This document shows, one piece after another, positions 1 to 8,401 of a DNA stretch of 27,940 nucleotides. Made by a program: the position numbers and the translations under genes. The notes under the pieces were generated by a model. It was not told the origin of the DNA and searched no databases. It saw only the letters and a list, made by a program, of their open reading frames with translations. The stretch is from Paramacrobiotus richtersi (Eukaryota > Tardigrada > Eutardigrada > Parachela > Macrobiotidae), in contig JAQGAU010000451.1 of NCBI GenBank assembly GCA_034698045.1, positions 1-27,940 on the forward strand, written 5' to 3'. Position 1 is the first letter of the stretch; each line of letters starts with the position of its first letter.

Positions 1-622
1 AATAAAATACCCAGAGTACAAACAATCCAGTTGAAAACCAACGGAAAAATAGACTAAAAACAAAGACCGCAACTTCCAGCTTAATACGCATAATCCAAAA
101 TACTCGCATTACACAGAGAAAAACCGTAATAAAAATACGTATAATTTGTAAACATCATGGACAGTGGACAGCCAACTGTAGAAACACAATCGCAACGTCA
201 ATACTACACGTACTTGTACAGAAAACGTTAAACGGGAAAGCGGCAATCTTACAACATCCAGGCCACACAACCACTGAGACTGGTAATCGAAATTCAATAA
301 AAACAATTTAACAAGAGTAATGTAGATAGTCCCGACGCAATAATCGCATCGCCTATCACTCGTCGTATCTGCGTTTTAGATCTAGACATTCAACAGAGTA
401 TCCAGAATCATGAGCTACCGTGTCCGCTAAGTAGCTCAAAAACATTTTCAGTAGACAGTCACGGGAGGGATTCCACACTTAAGTCTTTAATTAACGTCCG
501 CTGCATTAGGTATGTATTCTGTACCCGCGCTCTGAAAAGCTGAGCAGACATGCACCTTATGAGTTATGATCTGTCGGTAAACCAGGGTTTCCTTGCGTCA
601 ACAGCTCAGCTGAATTAGACCT

Positions 623-630
623 TATAAACA
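623..630 (+). promoter_or_regulatory. Possible TATA box of the left GPCR copy, displaced by a transposon
   Basis: The sequence tataaaca is followed by cgatgc. In the right copy the same place reads tatataca then cgatgc at 26233. There it lies about 165 bp upstream of the GPCR start codon. Here the 741-2259 insertion pushes it to about 1.7 kb from the equivalent position. The promoter role is inferred from position and conservation between copies only. Confidence 0.3.
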
Positions 631-731
631 CGATGCCCATGTTTCGGAGCGTATTGCGCAAGTATCATTTACCATATGGTCTGCAACCTCTTCATGTTTC
701 GGTACTCGTTCAATTACACTGGTACAGGTTC

Positions 732-740
732 GTTTATCAG
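732..740. repeat. Left target-site duplication of the foldback element
   Basis: The 9-mer gtttatcag occurs here and again at 2260-2268, exactly flanking 741-2259. A preceding c is also shared, so the duplication could be 10 bp. The uninserted paralogous site near 26329 reads ttcgtctatcag, with a single copy. Confidence 0.8.
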
Positions 741-2259
741 GGGTATTCCTAATTCATGGACACGGATGGATACCGGATGGATGGATACTGGATGGACGGA
801 TTCTGGATGGACACCGGACGGATGCTGAAAAACATGTTTTTGCTGGTAAACTTGGAACTTTCAGATGTTGCTACAACAATGTATTGATGCGTGGTCGGCC
901 GCGTGAGTGCAGATCCCCAGGTTCGGGAAATATACTCGCAAGCAAGCACCGGGTGGCGCTTACTGCGTTTCCAGAAACGCTTTACAAATTTTATGTGCAG
1001 CTTGTAATGCGGGCTAGCAAGCCGATCCCCCGAAGACTTATATTGACAAAAATCTGAGAATGAGTTAAAAATGCAGCGCTATTTGAACTGATCACAAGGT
1101 ATTTTTTTTAGAAGTTATGGACGGTGAATAATTGTGAATTTTCACAGTTACTAATGCGTAACTTGGCTTAGCATGGCGGTCTACGGGAATCGGATCAGCA
1201 CGATCCCGATTTCGATCCGATTCCCGTAGACCGCTATGCTAAGCCAAATTACGCGTTAATAACTTTGAAAATCCTTAGCTATTCACCATCCGTAGCCTCC
1301 CTATTTAAAAATATCGTGTGATCAGTACAAATGGCACTACATTTTTATCACATTCTCGGATTTGTATCAGTATAAGGCTCCGGGGATCTGCTTGTGCGGG
1401 AAAATTCTGTGCATTGTCAAGAAGTGTCGGCAACACCACAACACCCGCGTACCTGCAAGCTTTGTGCTAGCCTCCACTATTGTTTATAATACCCAGAACA
1501 TTGACAAACAATGTCCAGAAATCCGCTTGTGCGCGCACCGTCTTCCTGTTGCGCAAGAGCGCGAAAAGGTCAAACATATTCCTCCACAAATAACTGAGCG
1601 ATTCGTTAAAACGTTTTGAACCTGTATCAAACGCACATACGGTTTATACGACGGTCGTTTTGACCCATATTCAGCCCAGAAGTATGTGTCTAAAATTTTA
1701 GAATAAATTTCACTACAAGTACAATTATTTTTATTCATTTTTTAAAAGGCAATTCTAAAATTTCAGACACACCTCTTGCTGAAACTTTGTCAGAACGACC
1801 ATCATGCATACTGTGTGTTCATTTGTGATAAAATTTCAGGAGTCAAACAATACTGAAGGCACGTGCAAAGCTTACAGATAGACGGCTGTTGTGATGTGAT
1901 TTCGCCAATACTTGCACACAGAATTTCCGTTACCTCCAAGCATAACAATCGTGTATGGATGTCAGTTTTAGAAGTAGTTTGAGGATCCGTGTATATTCTC
2001 TTAGCCGATTAAGAAGTCAGAAACAACGCTCGTTTATCGTGCCCTCTTACGAATATATTTCTTAACCTTTGGGATCTGCATTCACGCGGCAGACCACGCA
2101 TTAAGTGCATTGTTATAGGAACATCTGAAAGTTCCAAGTTTACCAGCTAAAGCATATTTTTCAGCATGCTTCCGGTGTCCATCCAGAATCCGTTCATCCA
2201 GTATCCATCCACCCGGCGTCCATCCGGCATCCATCCGTGTCCATGTATTAGTACTACCC
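741..2259. mobile_element. Non-autonomous Mutator-like (MULE) foldback DNA transposon, about 1.52 kb
   Basis: The ends are long imperfect inverted repeats. The left begins gggtattcctaattcatgg and the right, read inward on the - strand, begins gggtagtactaatacatgg. They stay alignable for about 215 bp: 741 to about 950 against about 2045 to 2259, through the shared blocks aacttggaactttcagatgt and gcgtggtc. The outer part of each arm holds a GGATGGA-type mini-repeat. The element is flanked by a 9-bp duplication, and the right-hand paralogue has an empty site. Long TIRs, a 9 to 10 bp duplication and a GGG terminus fit the Mutator superfamily. No transposase ORF is present, so the element would need a helper. 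Short ORFs inside are by-products of the TIRs. Superfamily assignment is inference from structure. Confidence 0.75.
1018..1395. repeat. Internal long inverted repeat (cruciform or nested foldback MITE)
   Basis: Arms of about 180 bp face each other around a 17-nt centre. The inner 34 bp, 1163-1196 against 1214-1247, match with one mismatch (ttggcttagca then cggtctacgggaatcggatc). Further out, the arms still align with scattered differences through ctgatcaca, gagaatg, and gatcccc near 1023 and its complement near 1382. This may be the core of the surrounding transposon or a second element nested in it. Confidence 0.8.
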
Positions 2260-2268
2260 GTTTATCAG
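2260..2268. repeat. Right target-site duplication of the foldback element
   Basis: gtttatcag, identical to 732-740. After it the sequence resumes the paralogous GPCR upstream region. Confidence 0.8.
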
Positions 2269-2327
2269 GCACATGGTGTTTTCGCCTCCGATTGTAGACT
2301 AATTTCGGCGAACTATTGAGCGAAACA

Positions 2328-3178
2328 ATATCTAAACGCACAAACGTAACCTTCTCGTCTGCTATCCTTGTGGCTCCTTTTCCCGTCCTGTACTCTTGGA
2401 TCAGTACTGCCGCAGTAATCAGCCTAATCGGCACCACCGCCAGCATCGCTTTAATTATCGTTATCCTCAGTCAGACCTCGCAAAAACTCCGCAGCAGCCT
2501 GTTGATCTGCCAGCTGCTTGTTGTTGACCTTTTAAACGTCGCATTGTTCTCCCCATTAGAGAACACCGCTATTCAACCACCCAGTTTGGATACGATCGTC
2601 TAATAAACTGCCGATTTCTTGGTTACTTCAGAACGACGAATATCAGCACGGCGTACTGGACAGCGGCCGTGTTGGCATGGAACCGCTTCTCCGCGAGCTA
2701 TTACCCGCACCGGTATACCGAAATCTTTCGCGTCCGGAATACGGTTCTTTCAATGATTTCTTGCTGGATAGTCTCTGGTTCTTTGAACAGTCTGATCGTG
2801 ACAAACATCGCCGGTCATTTTTATCCGCTTTCCCCTTCGGGGCATTGCACAGAGTCACCATTTATATCGCCGCTGTACGATTTTATTAACGTCATGTCTG
2901 GGCCGTTCCCTTTGGCAGTACAGGGAGTTGGGCATGTACTGGTGGCAGTGAAGCTGTGGAAACGCGGTCATGTGCATGCTGAGAACCAGGAGATCAACGA
3001 GAAACAAAAACGGCAGATTATGTTGAGTAAATTGTTGATTGTGACGTATTTGTGGAATTTGATGTGTTTTATGCCGGTCCCAATCTTTCATACGGCTTTC
3101 CCGGGATTCTGGACTGGGCACGAGACGTGGCTGTTGTGTTTGCGGACGTTGGAGTTGTGTGGATCCGCTGGGACGCCG
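2328..3178 (+). pseudogene. Broken rhodopsin-like GPCR, left copy
   Basis: The translation matches the right copy (26399-27240) throughout: TM1 after the TFSSAI motif, TM2 with LLICQLLVVDLL, TM3 ending in LAWNRF where most class A receptors have DRY, a TM4 tryptophan (SCWIVSG), an ECL2 cysteine (GHCTESPF), TM5, TM6 with a CFMPVPI proline, and the start of TM7 (LELCG). Two lesions are visible. The initiator ATG used by the right copy is ATA here (2328-2330). One base is missing near 2574 (attcaacc against attctaacc), which shifts the frame and gives a stop at 2601-2603; the rest continues in another frame from about 2604 to 3202. The exon seems to end at donor GTATGT (3179). The TM7 end and tail exon are not identified. 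The foldback element sits just upstream. Confidence 0.8.
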
Positions 3179-3255
3179 GTATGTGTGCGAACTGTTGGTT
3201 GACGAGCTCTTTTTGTTCCTCTTTTCTCGAGAACAGGGCGACCGTGTTTTATTGA

Positions 3256-3811
3256 TCGAAAATTGACAGCTTCGAGATAAATAATCCCTTCGATTTGTAG
3301 GTTATTTTCCTTTTTCTGCGAACCGAATATCAAACTGGATTCAAAGCTCTCTTTGCAAGAATGTACAGTCATTGATCTGCTGTTGCTTTTCCACTTAATT
3401 AAGCGCCTCTCACCTAATCATTGAGTGGTTTCGGCAAATGAGCGTTTTGGACGAAAAGACGTCAAATGAAACATCGCTTGTCCAAATCGGAAAAACTCGC
3501 ATTCAGAATTGTGTTCCAAAGTTTTTCACTGTCTGATCAAAGCTCAGTAAAGAAAGGGGCTCGAGAGGATCGCGGCACACCAGTTTGTGCAGTAAATGCC
3601 TTGCGTAGTCGGCCGTTATGCACCGAAGCTTACCCGAGGAACTGACATGAAGAAAAATATACTAATGTTTGTTTCTTACGTGTTCACCATTTCGAACTGC
3701 TCCATTAATTCATAATCAGGATTACGATACTAGTATTGTAAGATAGCAATAAGCATGAACCGAAGCACATTATTTTCTCACTGCTCTGACAAGCGGAACT
3801 GAGCTGCGGTT
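3256..3811. other. Intergenic, no gene recognised
   Basis: This lies between the end of the duplicated GPCR block and the 3' end of the retrotransposon. It has no counterpart beside the right GPCR copy. No long ORF, repeat or RNA gene was recognised. The true 3' terminus of the retrotransposon may be inside it. Confidence 0.5.
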
Positions 3812-3821
3812 ATGGGGGGTT

Positions 3822-3863
3822 GGATTTTATTGACAAAATCCCTGGTAAACAATTATGTTTACC
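3822..3863. repeat. Tandem perfect hairpins at the retrotransposon 3' end
   Basis: Two 7-bp stems stand side by side, each with a 6-nt loop: ggatttt/aaaatcc (3822-3828 with 3835-3841, loop attgac) and ggtaaac/gtttacc (3844-3850 with 3857-3863, loop aattat). Two bases separate them. They begin about 65 bp beyond the recombinase stop codon, so they could be part of the element's terminus or a recombination site. Confidence 0.7.
3826..3831 (-). terminator. Candidate polyadenylation signal AATAAA of the retrotransposon
   Basis: AATAAA on the - strand, 98 bp after the recombinase stop, inside the first hairpin. Its function is inferred from position. Confidence 0.4.
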
Positions 3864-3928
3864 GGACGAACAAGCAAATAAACATTAATGCGCCTGCACG
3901 CAGGCAGGTAATTCTCCAAATCCCCAAA

Positions 3929-4828
3929 CTACAGCCCCGATACATGAGATGCCATCCGTGCTGCGAACTCTTCTCTGCGCTCATTTTCCAGGGAGATATA
4001 TTTTGTGTAGCATTCGCTGCGCCAATTTCCCTGCGCTTTAATAACCTCAGGCGCTACGCCCAACGATGCCGCTAGCGTTGCTCCACCGCGGCGGAAGGAA
4101 TGTGCGGAAAACCGCGTTGAACCCTTGTTCGCACGACGCATTACATCCTTCAGTAAGCCGTTAAATTCTCGTGTGGTCATGGCGACAAGCTTGTTATTTG
4201 ACCGATACGACAAGAGCTGGTCATCGTCGTTTGGTTGCATCTCCTGCAGAAGATTCCGAACTGCGGCAACTGGGCATAATGCGGACTGCGTTTCAAACTC
4301 GCACAGTACTACACAAGCTGCTGCGTTTGCAAAACGATTGCTTGTTAGCGCTTTTGCTGTAATTTTCATCCCAGTTGGTGTGTCTGCTACATTTTTGACT
4401 TTAATCGACGCTGCACTTCCGCTGGAAGAAGCGAACAGGTTCGAACTCCGATAAAGCGAGAAGAATGCCAACAAACAAGCAGTCCAGAACGTGTTGCGTA
4501 CATAATTCGGTAATGCGGATAGATGTCCTTTTATGCTAAGCAGCAGGTCGATATCTACTCCGAGTCTTCTGTTTGGCAATTCTTCGCATTTCTTTTGCAC
4601 TCCATCAAGTGCTTGTTTTACTGCGAAATGCTTTAGATCTGGCGCTGTAAGATCATGCTCATGGTGCAGCGAAACCAAGCTAGCCACATAATTCTGGATA
4701 GTGGTGTACTGGAGCGTTTCCGACAGCTTGGCGATATATAAGCACACTGTGTGCTCGGAAGCTGGTAATGCCTGCAGATGAAATTCAGTGCAAAACTTCA
4801 CGAATCTGTTCCACTGCGAGATCCTTGT
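3929..4828 (-). CDS. Tyrosine recombinase of the DIRS/Ngaro-like element
   Basis: About 300 residues in an open frame that starts after a TAA at 4829-4831. The first ORF-style start is GTG at 4801, and no obvious ATG precedes the conserved N-terminal region (WNRFVKFC, a SAM-like core-binding start). The catalytic set of tyrosine recombinases is visible: first arginine in LYRSSNL, the HxxR box in HSFRRGGAT, the tryptophan in QGNWRSE, and the nucleophilic tyrosine in YTKYI. The enzyme would integrate a circular DNA copy without target-site duplication. It overlaps the RNase H frame by about 44 nt in a different frame, so expression probably needs a frameshift or internal initiation. All key residues are present, so this domain may still work. 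Confidence 0.9.
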   Translation of the reverse strand, partial: TRISQWNRFVKFCTEFHLQALPASEHTVCLYIAKLSETLQYTTIQNYVASLVSLHHEHDLTAPDLKHFAVKQALDGVQKKCEELPNRRLGVDIDLLLSIKGHLSALPNYVRNTFWTACLLAFFSLYRSSNLFASSSGSAASIKVKNVADTPTGMKITAKALTSNRFANAAACVVLCEFETQSALCPVAAVRNLLQEMQPNDDDQLLSYRSNNKLVAMTTREFNGLLKDVMRRANKGSTRFSAHSFRRGGATLAASLGVAPEVIKAQGNWRSECYTKYISLENERREEFAARMASHVSGL

Positions 4829-5456
4829 TTACCGTGATGACAATGCGGTGCTGCCTTGTCGCAAAGCCTTCAGCTGTTTCTCCAGAAGCGCTACGGGGGT
4901 AGGATGCGGTGGAAGAGGTCGGTAGTCCGTTTCCTGGGAAACTGGGAAAAATAGAGAGAAAGCGGTCAAGGTGTGTGACATCCGTAGTGATTCTGCTTAG
5001 CGCATCGGCAGCTACGTTTGTTACTCCTGGACAATGCACTGCAGTAATGTAAAGGTCATAAGACTGTGAGGCGTAAAAAAGGATTTTTAGCCAACGCAAA
5101 GCTGTGCGGTTTTTCGTTGTGCCACGGCAGATAAAAGCCACGGTTGAACTGTTGTCAGATGCAATAGTTACGTGCTTGCCTGCAAGAAGCGGTGCCCATA
5201 CCAAAACCGGTACGCATGCTGTAATCAGTTCAAGATAATTAATATTATCTCTCACCGAGTCATCCAAAGCGGGTGCATCAATCCAGTTGCTCTGCATGCA
5301 TCGAAGGGTTTCCGGCAGTGAGTAACTGAAACTCCAGCTGCCAGCCAACCAAGCGCTGCTTGTTACTGCACCAAAGCCCCCAAACGATGCGTCTGTGTGC
5401 AAAACTTCCTTTCCAAGTCGTGCCTGGGCTAGCGGCCAGTCAGTGAACGCGGTTGT
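4785..5456 (-). CDS. RNase H domain of the DIRS/Ngaro-like element
   Basis: The open frame runs from 5456 (after a TGA at 5457-5459) to the TGA at 4785. It begins FTDWPLAQARLG, then HTDAS with the first catalytic Asp, INYLELI with the Glu, ASDNSS with the second Asp, and NVAADALSR with the last Asp. It would degrade RNA in RNA:DNA hybrids during cDNA synthesis. In related elements RT and RNase H are one polyprotein. Here the RT frame ends at 5440 and the RNase H frame overlaps it by only 17 nt in another frame, next to aaccgcgttcac, which suggests a single-base deletion in this copy. The C-terminal stretch (SFPGNGLPTSS onward) is low in recognisable motifs. Confidence 0.85.
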   Translation of the reverse strand, partial: TTAFTDWPLAQARLGKEVLHTDASFGGFGAVTSSAWLAGSWSFSYSLPETLRCMQSNWIDAPALDDSVRDNINYLELITACVPVLVWAPLLAGKHVTIASDNSSTVAFICRGTTKNRTALRWLKILFYASQSYDLYITAVHCPGVTNVAADALSRITTDVTHLDRFLSIFPSFPGNGLPTSSTASYPRSASGETAEGFATRQHRIVITVNKDLAVEQIREVLH

Positions 5457-7146
5457 TCATCCCGTCTGCAATGCTGGCCCACCACTCAAATTCACCTTTT
5501 ACTGCTCTGGTGACCTTTGCTAAATGCGATGGGGCTTTAAGTTGCATCATGATATCGATAAAGAATCTCGTAAATGTACGAGCGCCTGCAATTGCCCTGG
5601 AAGCAAACGACATGTGTCCGACTATTGACTGAAGTTCCCGCTTGCTTACTTTTTTGCGTTTTGCATATTCTGCCGCTGTTTTTGCCAGTTTATTAAGTTT
5701 ATCTTGCGGAAGGATCAAGCACTGCTCAGTGGAGTCAATGATCAGACCAAGAAACTGTATGTTCCTGCTGGGGCCAAGCACCTTTTCCCATTTGACTGAA
5801 AAGCCAAGGCGAACGAGTAGCGATATTAAAACGCTCTGTGCCTGTGCGCAAAGTGCAAACGTCTCTGCAACCAGAATAAAGTCATCCAGGTAACAAATGC
5901 ATTTAAAGCCACGCTGCCGCATTTTTCTTGCCACCGCGCCTGATATTCGCTGAAATATTGATGGCGCGTTGGCTAAGCCGAAGCACAGGAAATTATCCAC
6001 GAAGTACTTCTCTTTTTCGGTGCCGAAACCCCACCGAAAGCCTTGCAGTTGCCGGTGAGGAGGAAAACCTGGCACATGCCGGTATGCTGCCTTAGTGTCA
6101 ACGACTGCGAAATAACAATTGCTGCTGCTAATGTCGATCACATCCTCTATGGTATCGAATCTGAATGGCTCTGGTTCAGTATACGAGTTTAAAGAATTGT
6201 AAAAGGGACGAGAGCAGTCAGTTATCGGACGCGGAACCGCTGACCCGGATTTCGCTACGGCCCCTATAGAATTTATGCGAATTGGTTTAACATCCTGCTG
6301 CGAAATTCTGCCTGCTGTCATTTCTTCTTGAAAAAGTCGGTCAAGTAGCGGTTTTGTTTCACTGTTCATTGCGCTGCTGTAATTAGCACAGTCTGCCTCT
6401 GCGATTAAGTTTACATCCGGAACACGGTGAAAGCCGTAACATATACCGTTTAATAGAAAAGATGCATCTGGGTCATGCACAAATTCATCCTGCCACATAC
6501 GAAAAGACCGAGTTAGCGAACAACGTTGAAAAAGGTCATCATCGAAAAGCATATTACTGTTATTATAACCGCTACCACAAAACACTGAGTTAATATCATA
6601 ATCGCATCCATTGTTAACAAAAGCATTTCTTGCATTAATAGTTACAAGCGTTGCGTTAGGCGGCACATGCTGCTGCAAGGCAAGAGTTTCGCGTCTCCCG
6701 GCGTTTAGCTTATCGCCCTCCCGGGCCGTTGGCTCGGCTGGTGCTCGGCTGGTGCTCGGCTGGTGGGTGCAGGTGACGGCGCGATGACTGCCGGCACAGT
6801 ATCCGCAGACGTGACGGTATTTGCATGCGTTACCGCGGATGCAGGTGGTTCGGTTCCAGTCCAAGCAGCAGTCTGGGATCTGAAAGGGCGCGTGGGCTGG
6901 TGGTTGAGGTCCCGCTCCGACGCGCAGACGAAAGGTTGGCTGCTGCATGCGACGAAATGCGTCCGGTCGGCGTGAGTCTGAATTCAAGCGGTTATCAGCT
7001 ACTGCAAGCTGCTCATGTTTGTCGTTCAGAGTGAATTTCTCTAAGCATGCAAAGCGGCGGAACTCATCATCGAAAAGTACAACTGCTTCGTCAGTGTAGC
7101 GGCCTACGGCGTCCTGCCAGAAACTCCTGATACTGCAGGAATTCAT
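5440..7146 (-). CDS. Gag C-terminus with CCCH finger fused to reverse transcriptase
   Basis: 568 codons. Residues 1-60 hold FDDEFRRFA, typical of the end of an invertebrate retroelement gag domain. A CCCH zinc finger follows near residues 92-112 (C-x8-C-x5-C-x3-H, with CKYRH), then a second Cys/His cluster (CGYCAGSH). The reverse transcriptase occupies roughly residues 250-560: NSIGAVAKSG and RPITDCSRP, motif A with the aspartate in VVDTKAAYRHV, motif B in FGLANAPSIFQR, motif C YLDD, and the FLGLIID thumb-side motif. The first in-frame ATG is at 7146, inside the gag ORF, which it overlaps by 56 nt in another frame. Because the gag-like domain straddles this overlap, ORF1 and ORF2 were probably one reading frame or are joined by frameshifting. 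Confidence 0.88.
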   Translation of the reverse strand: MNSCSIRSFWQDAVGRYTDEAVVLFDDEFRRFACLEKFTLNDKHEQLAVADNRLNSDSRRPDAFRRMQQPTFRLRVGAGPQPPAHAPFQIPDCCLDWNRTTCIRGNACKYRHVCGYCAGSHRAVTCTHQPSTSRAPAEPTAREGDKLNAGRRETLALQQHVPPNATLVTINARNAFVNNGCDYDINSVFCGSGYNNSNMLFDDDLFQRCSLTRSFRMWQDEFVHDPDASFLLNGICYGFHRVPDVNLIAEADCANYSSAMNSETKPLLDRLFQEEMTAGRISQQDVKPIRINSIGAVAKSGSAVPRPITDCSRPFYNSLNSYTEPEPFRFDTIEDVIDISSSNCYFAVVDTKAAYRHVPGFPPHRQLQGFRWGFGTEKEKYFVDNFLCFGLANAPSIFQRISGAVARKMRQRGFKCICYLDDFILVAETFALCAQAQSVLISLLVRLGFSVKWEKVLGPSRNIQFLGLIIDSTEQCLILPQDKLNKLAKTAAEYAKRKKVSKRELQSIVGHMSFASRAIAGARTFTRFFIDIMMQLKAPSHLAKVTRAVKGEFEWWASIADGMNNRVH

Positions 7147-7882
7147 GCAAAGTTGCTGCGTATTTGCCGTTCAGTTCTTTACTAATTCTCACTGCCAAGC
7201 GTAAGTTTCCCAAGAAAAACTCATTGCAGTTAATATCTGTTGGTAAGAGATTTTTCTTCTTCTTGATCTGACCTTTCGGATAAACAAATTTATGAGGCCT
7301 TGGTAAATCTCTGGCCTTTACGGAAAGCTTCGAGAAAAGGCTGTTAATCTCGTCTTCGTCACTATCACTGGACTCACCCGAACTGTCGGAATCGTGACCC
7401 TTCTTCTGGAGCTTTTTCTGGGTGTCCCGTTGCGCGGGTGCGGATTCGTAATCGGCGGCTCGCTTCGGTGCTGCTTTTTCGTCCAGATGGTGGCGCAGAT
7501 CGTCTGATGGGTTTTCCGGGAACAAGAAGTTTCGCAGTGTGACAAAATCGGCTCCACGCTTGACGTACTCCTTGAGATCCGTTTCACGCATGCGACGTAG
7601 TTGATCCACCGTCTCAAACCCGTTCTCGTTCAATGCTTGAATGGATGCTGCTGAAACACCGATGCCGCCAAAGTCGAAACCGTCGATTTTTGCTGCCGGT
7701 GCTGGTCGGTCTGCTGCGGGTTCTTCTTCAAACCGGTTCTCCCGGCGCTCCTGCATTGCATCCCACAATCGGTCCACAAGCTGCTTTTTATCGCCGGTGA
7801 GGTCCACAACACCCAGTTGCTGCAACTCGTGTTGCAAACCCGGGACGGTAAGGCGGTTGGTTAATTCCTCCTTCGATGCCAT
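7091..7882 (-). CDS. Gag-like ORF1 with a SAP-like N-terminal motif
   Basis: 263 residues from ATG at 7882 (MASKEEL). Residues 5-45 resemble a SAP DNA-binding motif: LTVPGLQHELQQLGV followed by LTGDKKQLVDRL. A helix-rich region follows (ASIQALNENGFETVDQL, near residue 80, then FLFPENP). An acidic, serine-rich linker comes near residues 165-185 (DSDSSGESSDSDEDE), and then a gag-like helical core (FFLGNLRLAVRIS). The domain then continues in the next frame (see 5440-7146). It probably packages the element RNA; the SAP-like motif could tether it to DNA or chromatin, which is inference. The start is supported by a TATA box about 136 bp upstream. Confidence 0.75.
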   Translation of the reverse strand: MASKEELTNRLTVPGLQHELQQLGVVDLTGDKKQLVDRLWDAMQERRENRFEEEPAADRPAPAAKIDGFDFGGIGVSAASIQALNENGFETVDQLRRMRETDLKEYVKRGADFVTLRNFLFPENPSDDLRHHLDEKAAPKRAADYESAPAQRDTQKKLQKKGHDSDSSGESSDSDEDEINSLFSKLSVKARDLPRPHKFVYPKGQIKKKKNLLPTDINCNEFFLGNLRLAVRISKELNGKYAATLHEFLQYQEFLAGRRRPLH

Positions 7883-8017
7883 CGGTTCTAAAGGTCACTG
7901 AGCAGATTTGTGAAACAAATCGAAAAGGAATTTTCGAATATCGTTTAAAGCTAACTGGAAAAATCTTTTCCGAATGCTGCTGGACGCTAACTGGAAGTTG
8001 CAGCGCGCTGACAGCTG

Positions 8018-8025
8018 CTTTTATA
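8018..8025 (-). promoter_or_regulatory. TATA box of the retrotransposon
   Basis: TATAAAAG on the - strand, about 136 bp upstream of the gag ATG, predicting transcription start near 7990. Between them, tccagttagc occurs twice about 40 bp apart (near 7951 and 7990). Confidence 0.5.
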
Positions 8026-8401
8026 GCATGACGGCCACTGGCCGGTGCATGGACGGGGGGAGTGGTCAGCAGCTGTCGGCCAATAATAAACTGATTCTGC
8101 CTGCGTACAGAATCCTGCTCATTATCCGGTGCATTTTGGATAAATCTGTAAGTGTGTGCGGTACAATAAAAACGGGTACATTACGCCTAAAAAATGATGC
8201 AAATCTAAATGCTCGAACAGATGCATACACACAAAAATGTCCCGGACGGCATAGGGTACACAACGTACGATAAATAAATAGTGTCCAACCAGGTGATACA
8301 TATATAGGGCGCTTCGAATCTTGCAAGCAACTGCGGGGCATGGGTCTACCCTACAGGCAATTGCGGACCTGCTGGCCGGATTTCAGAGATTCGTATCTTG
8401 A

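Larger units (their letters stand above)
1..3185 (+). repeat. Left copy of a direct segmental duplication carrying a GPCR
   Basis: This stretch aligns collinearly by eye with about 24848-27245, in the same orientation. Shared blocks include ccgtaataaaaat (near 126 and 24994), cacaaccactgaga (near 267 and 25147), aatcgcatcgcctatcactc (near 342 and 25799), cccgcgctctgaaaagctga (near 524 and 26134) and the whole GPCR exon. Similarity stops at the exon's splice donor near 3180. The left limit may lie outside the window. Relative to the other copy it has gained a 1.5 kb foldback transposon (741-2259), and it lacks the segments corresponding to about 25217-25785 and 25911-26058. Confidence 0.85.
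3812..8060 (-). mobile_element. DIRS/Ngaro-like tyrosine-recombinase retrotransposon
   Basis: Reading on the - strand the order is gag-like (7091-7882), reverse transcriptase (5440-7146), RNase H (4785-5456) and tyrosine recombinase (3929-4828). This combination of RT and RNase H with a tyrosine recombinase instead of a DDE integrase defines the DIRS order. No DNA-methyltransferase-like domain follows RNase H, which fits Ngaro or PAT groups better than classical DIRS1. A TATA box lies upstream (8018-8025) and a polyadenylation signal downstream (3826-3831). I could not find the expected inverted terminal repeats with an internal complementary region, nor split direct repeats, so the limits given are approximate. 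All catalytic motifs look intact, but frame changes between ORFs suggest either programmed shifts or mild decay. Confidence 0.85.

Noticed and set aside
749..949. 66-codon - strand ORF in the left TIR, and a matching one at 2147-2446
   Set aside because: Both are translations of the GGATGGA-rich inverted repeat; the repeated PSIQYPS-like residues come from the DNA repeat.
6763..7034. + strand ORFs opposite the gag/RT region
   Set aside because: Shadows of the GC-rich CCCH-finger and linker coding region on the other strand.
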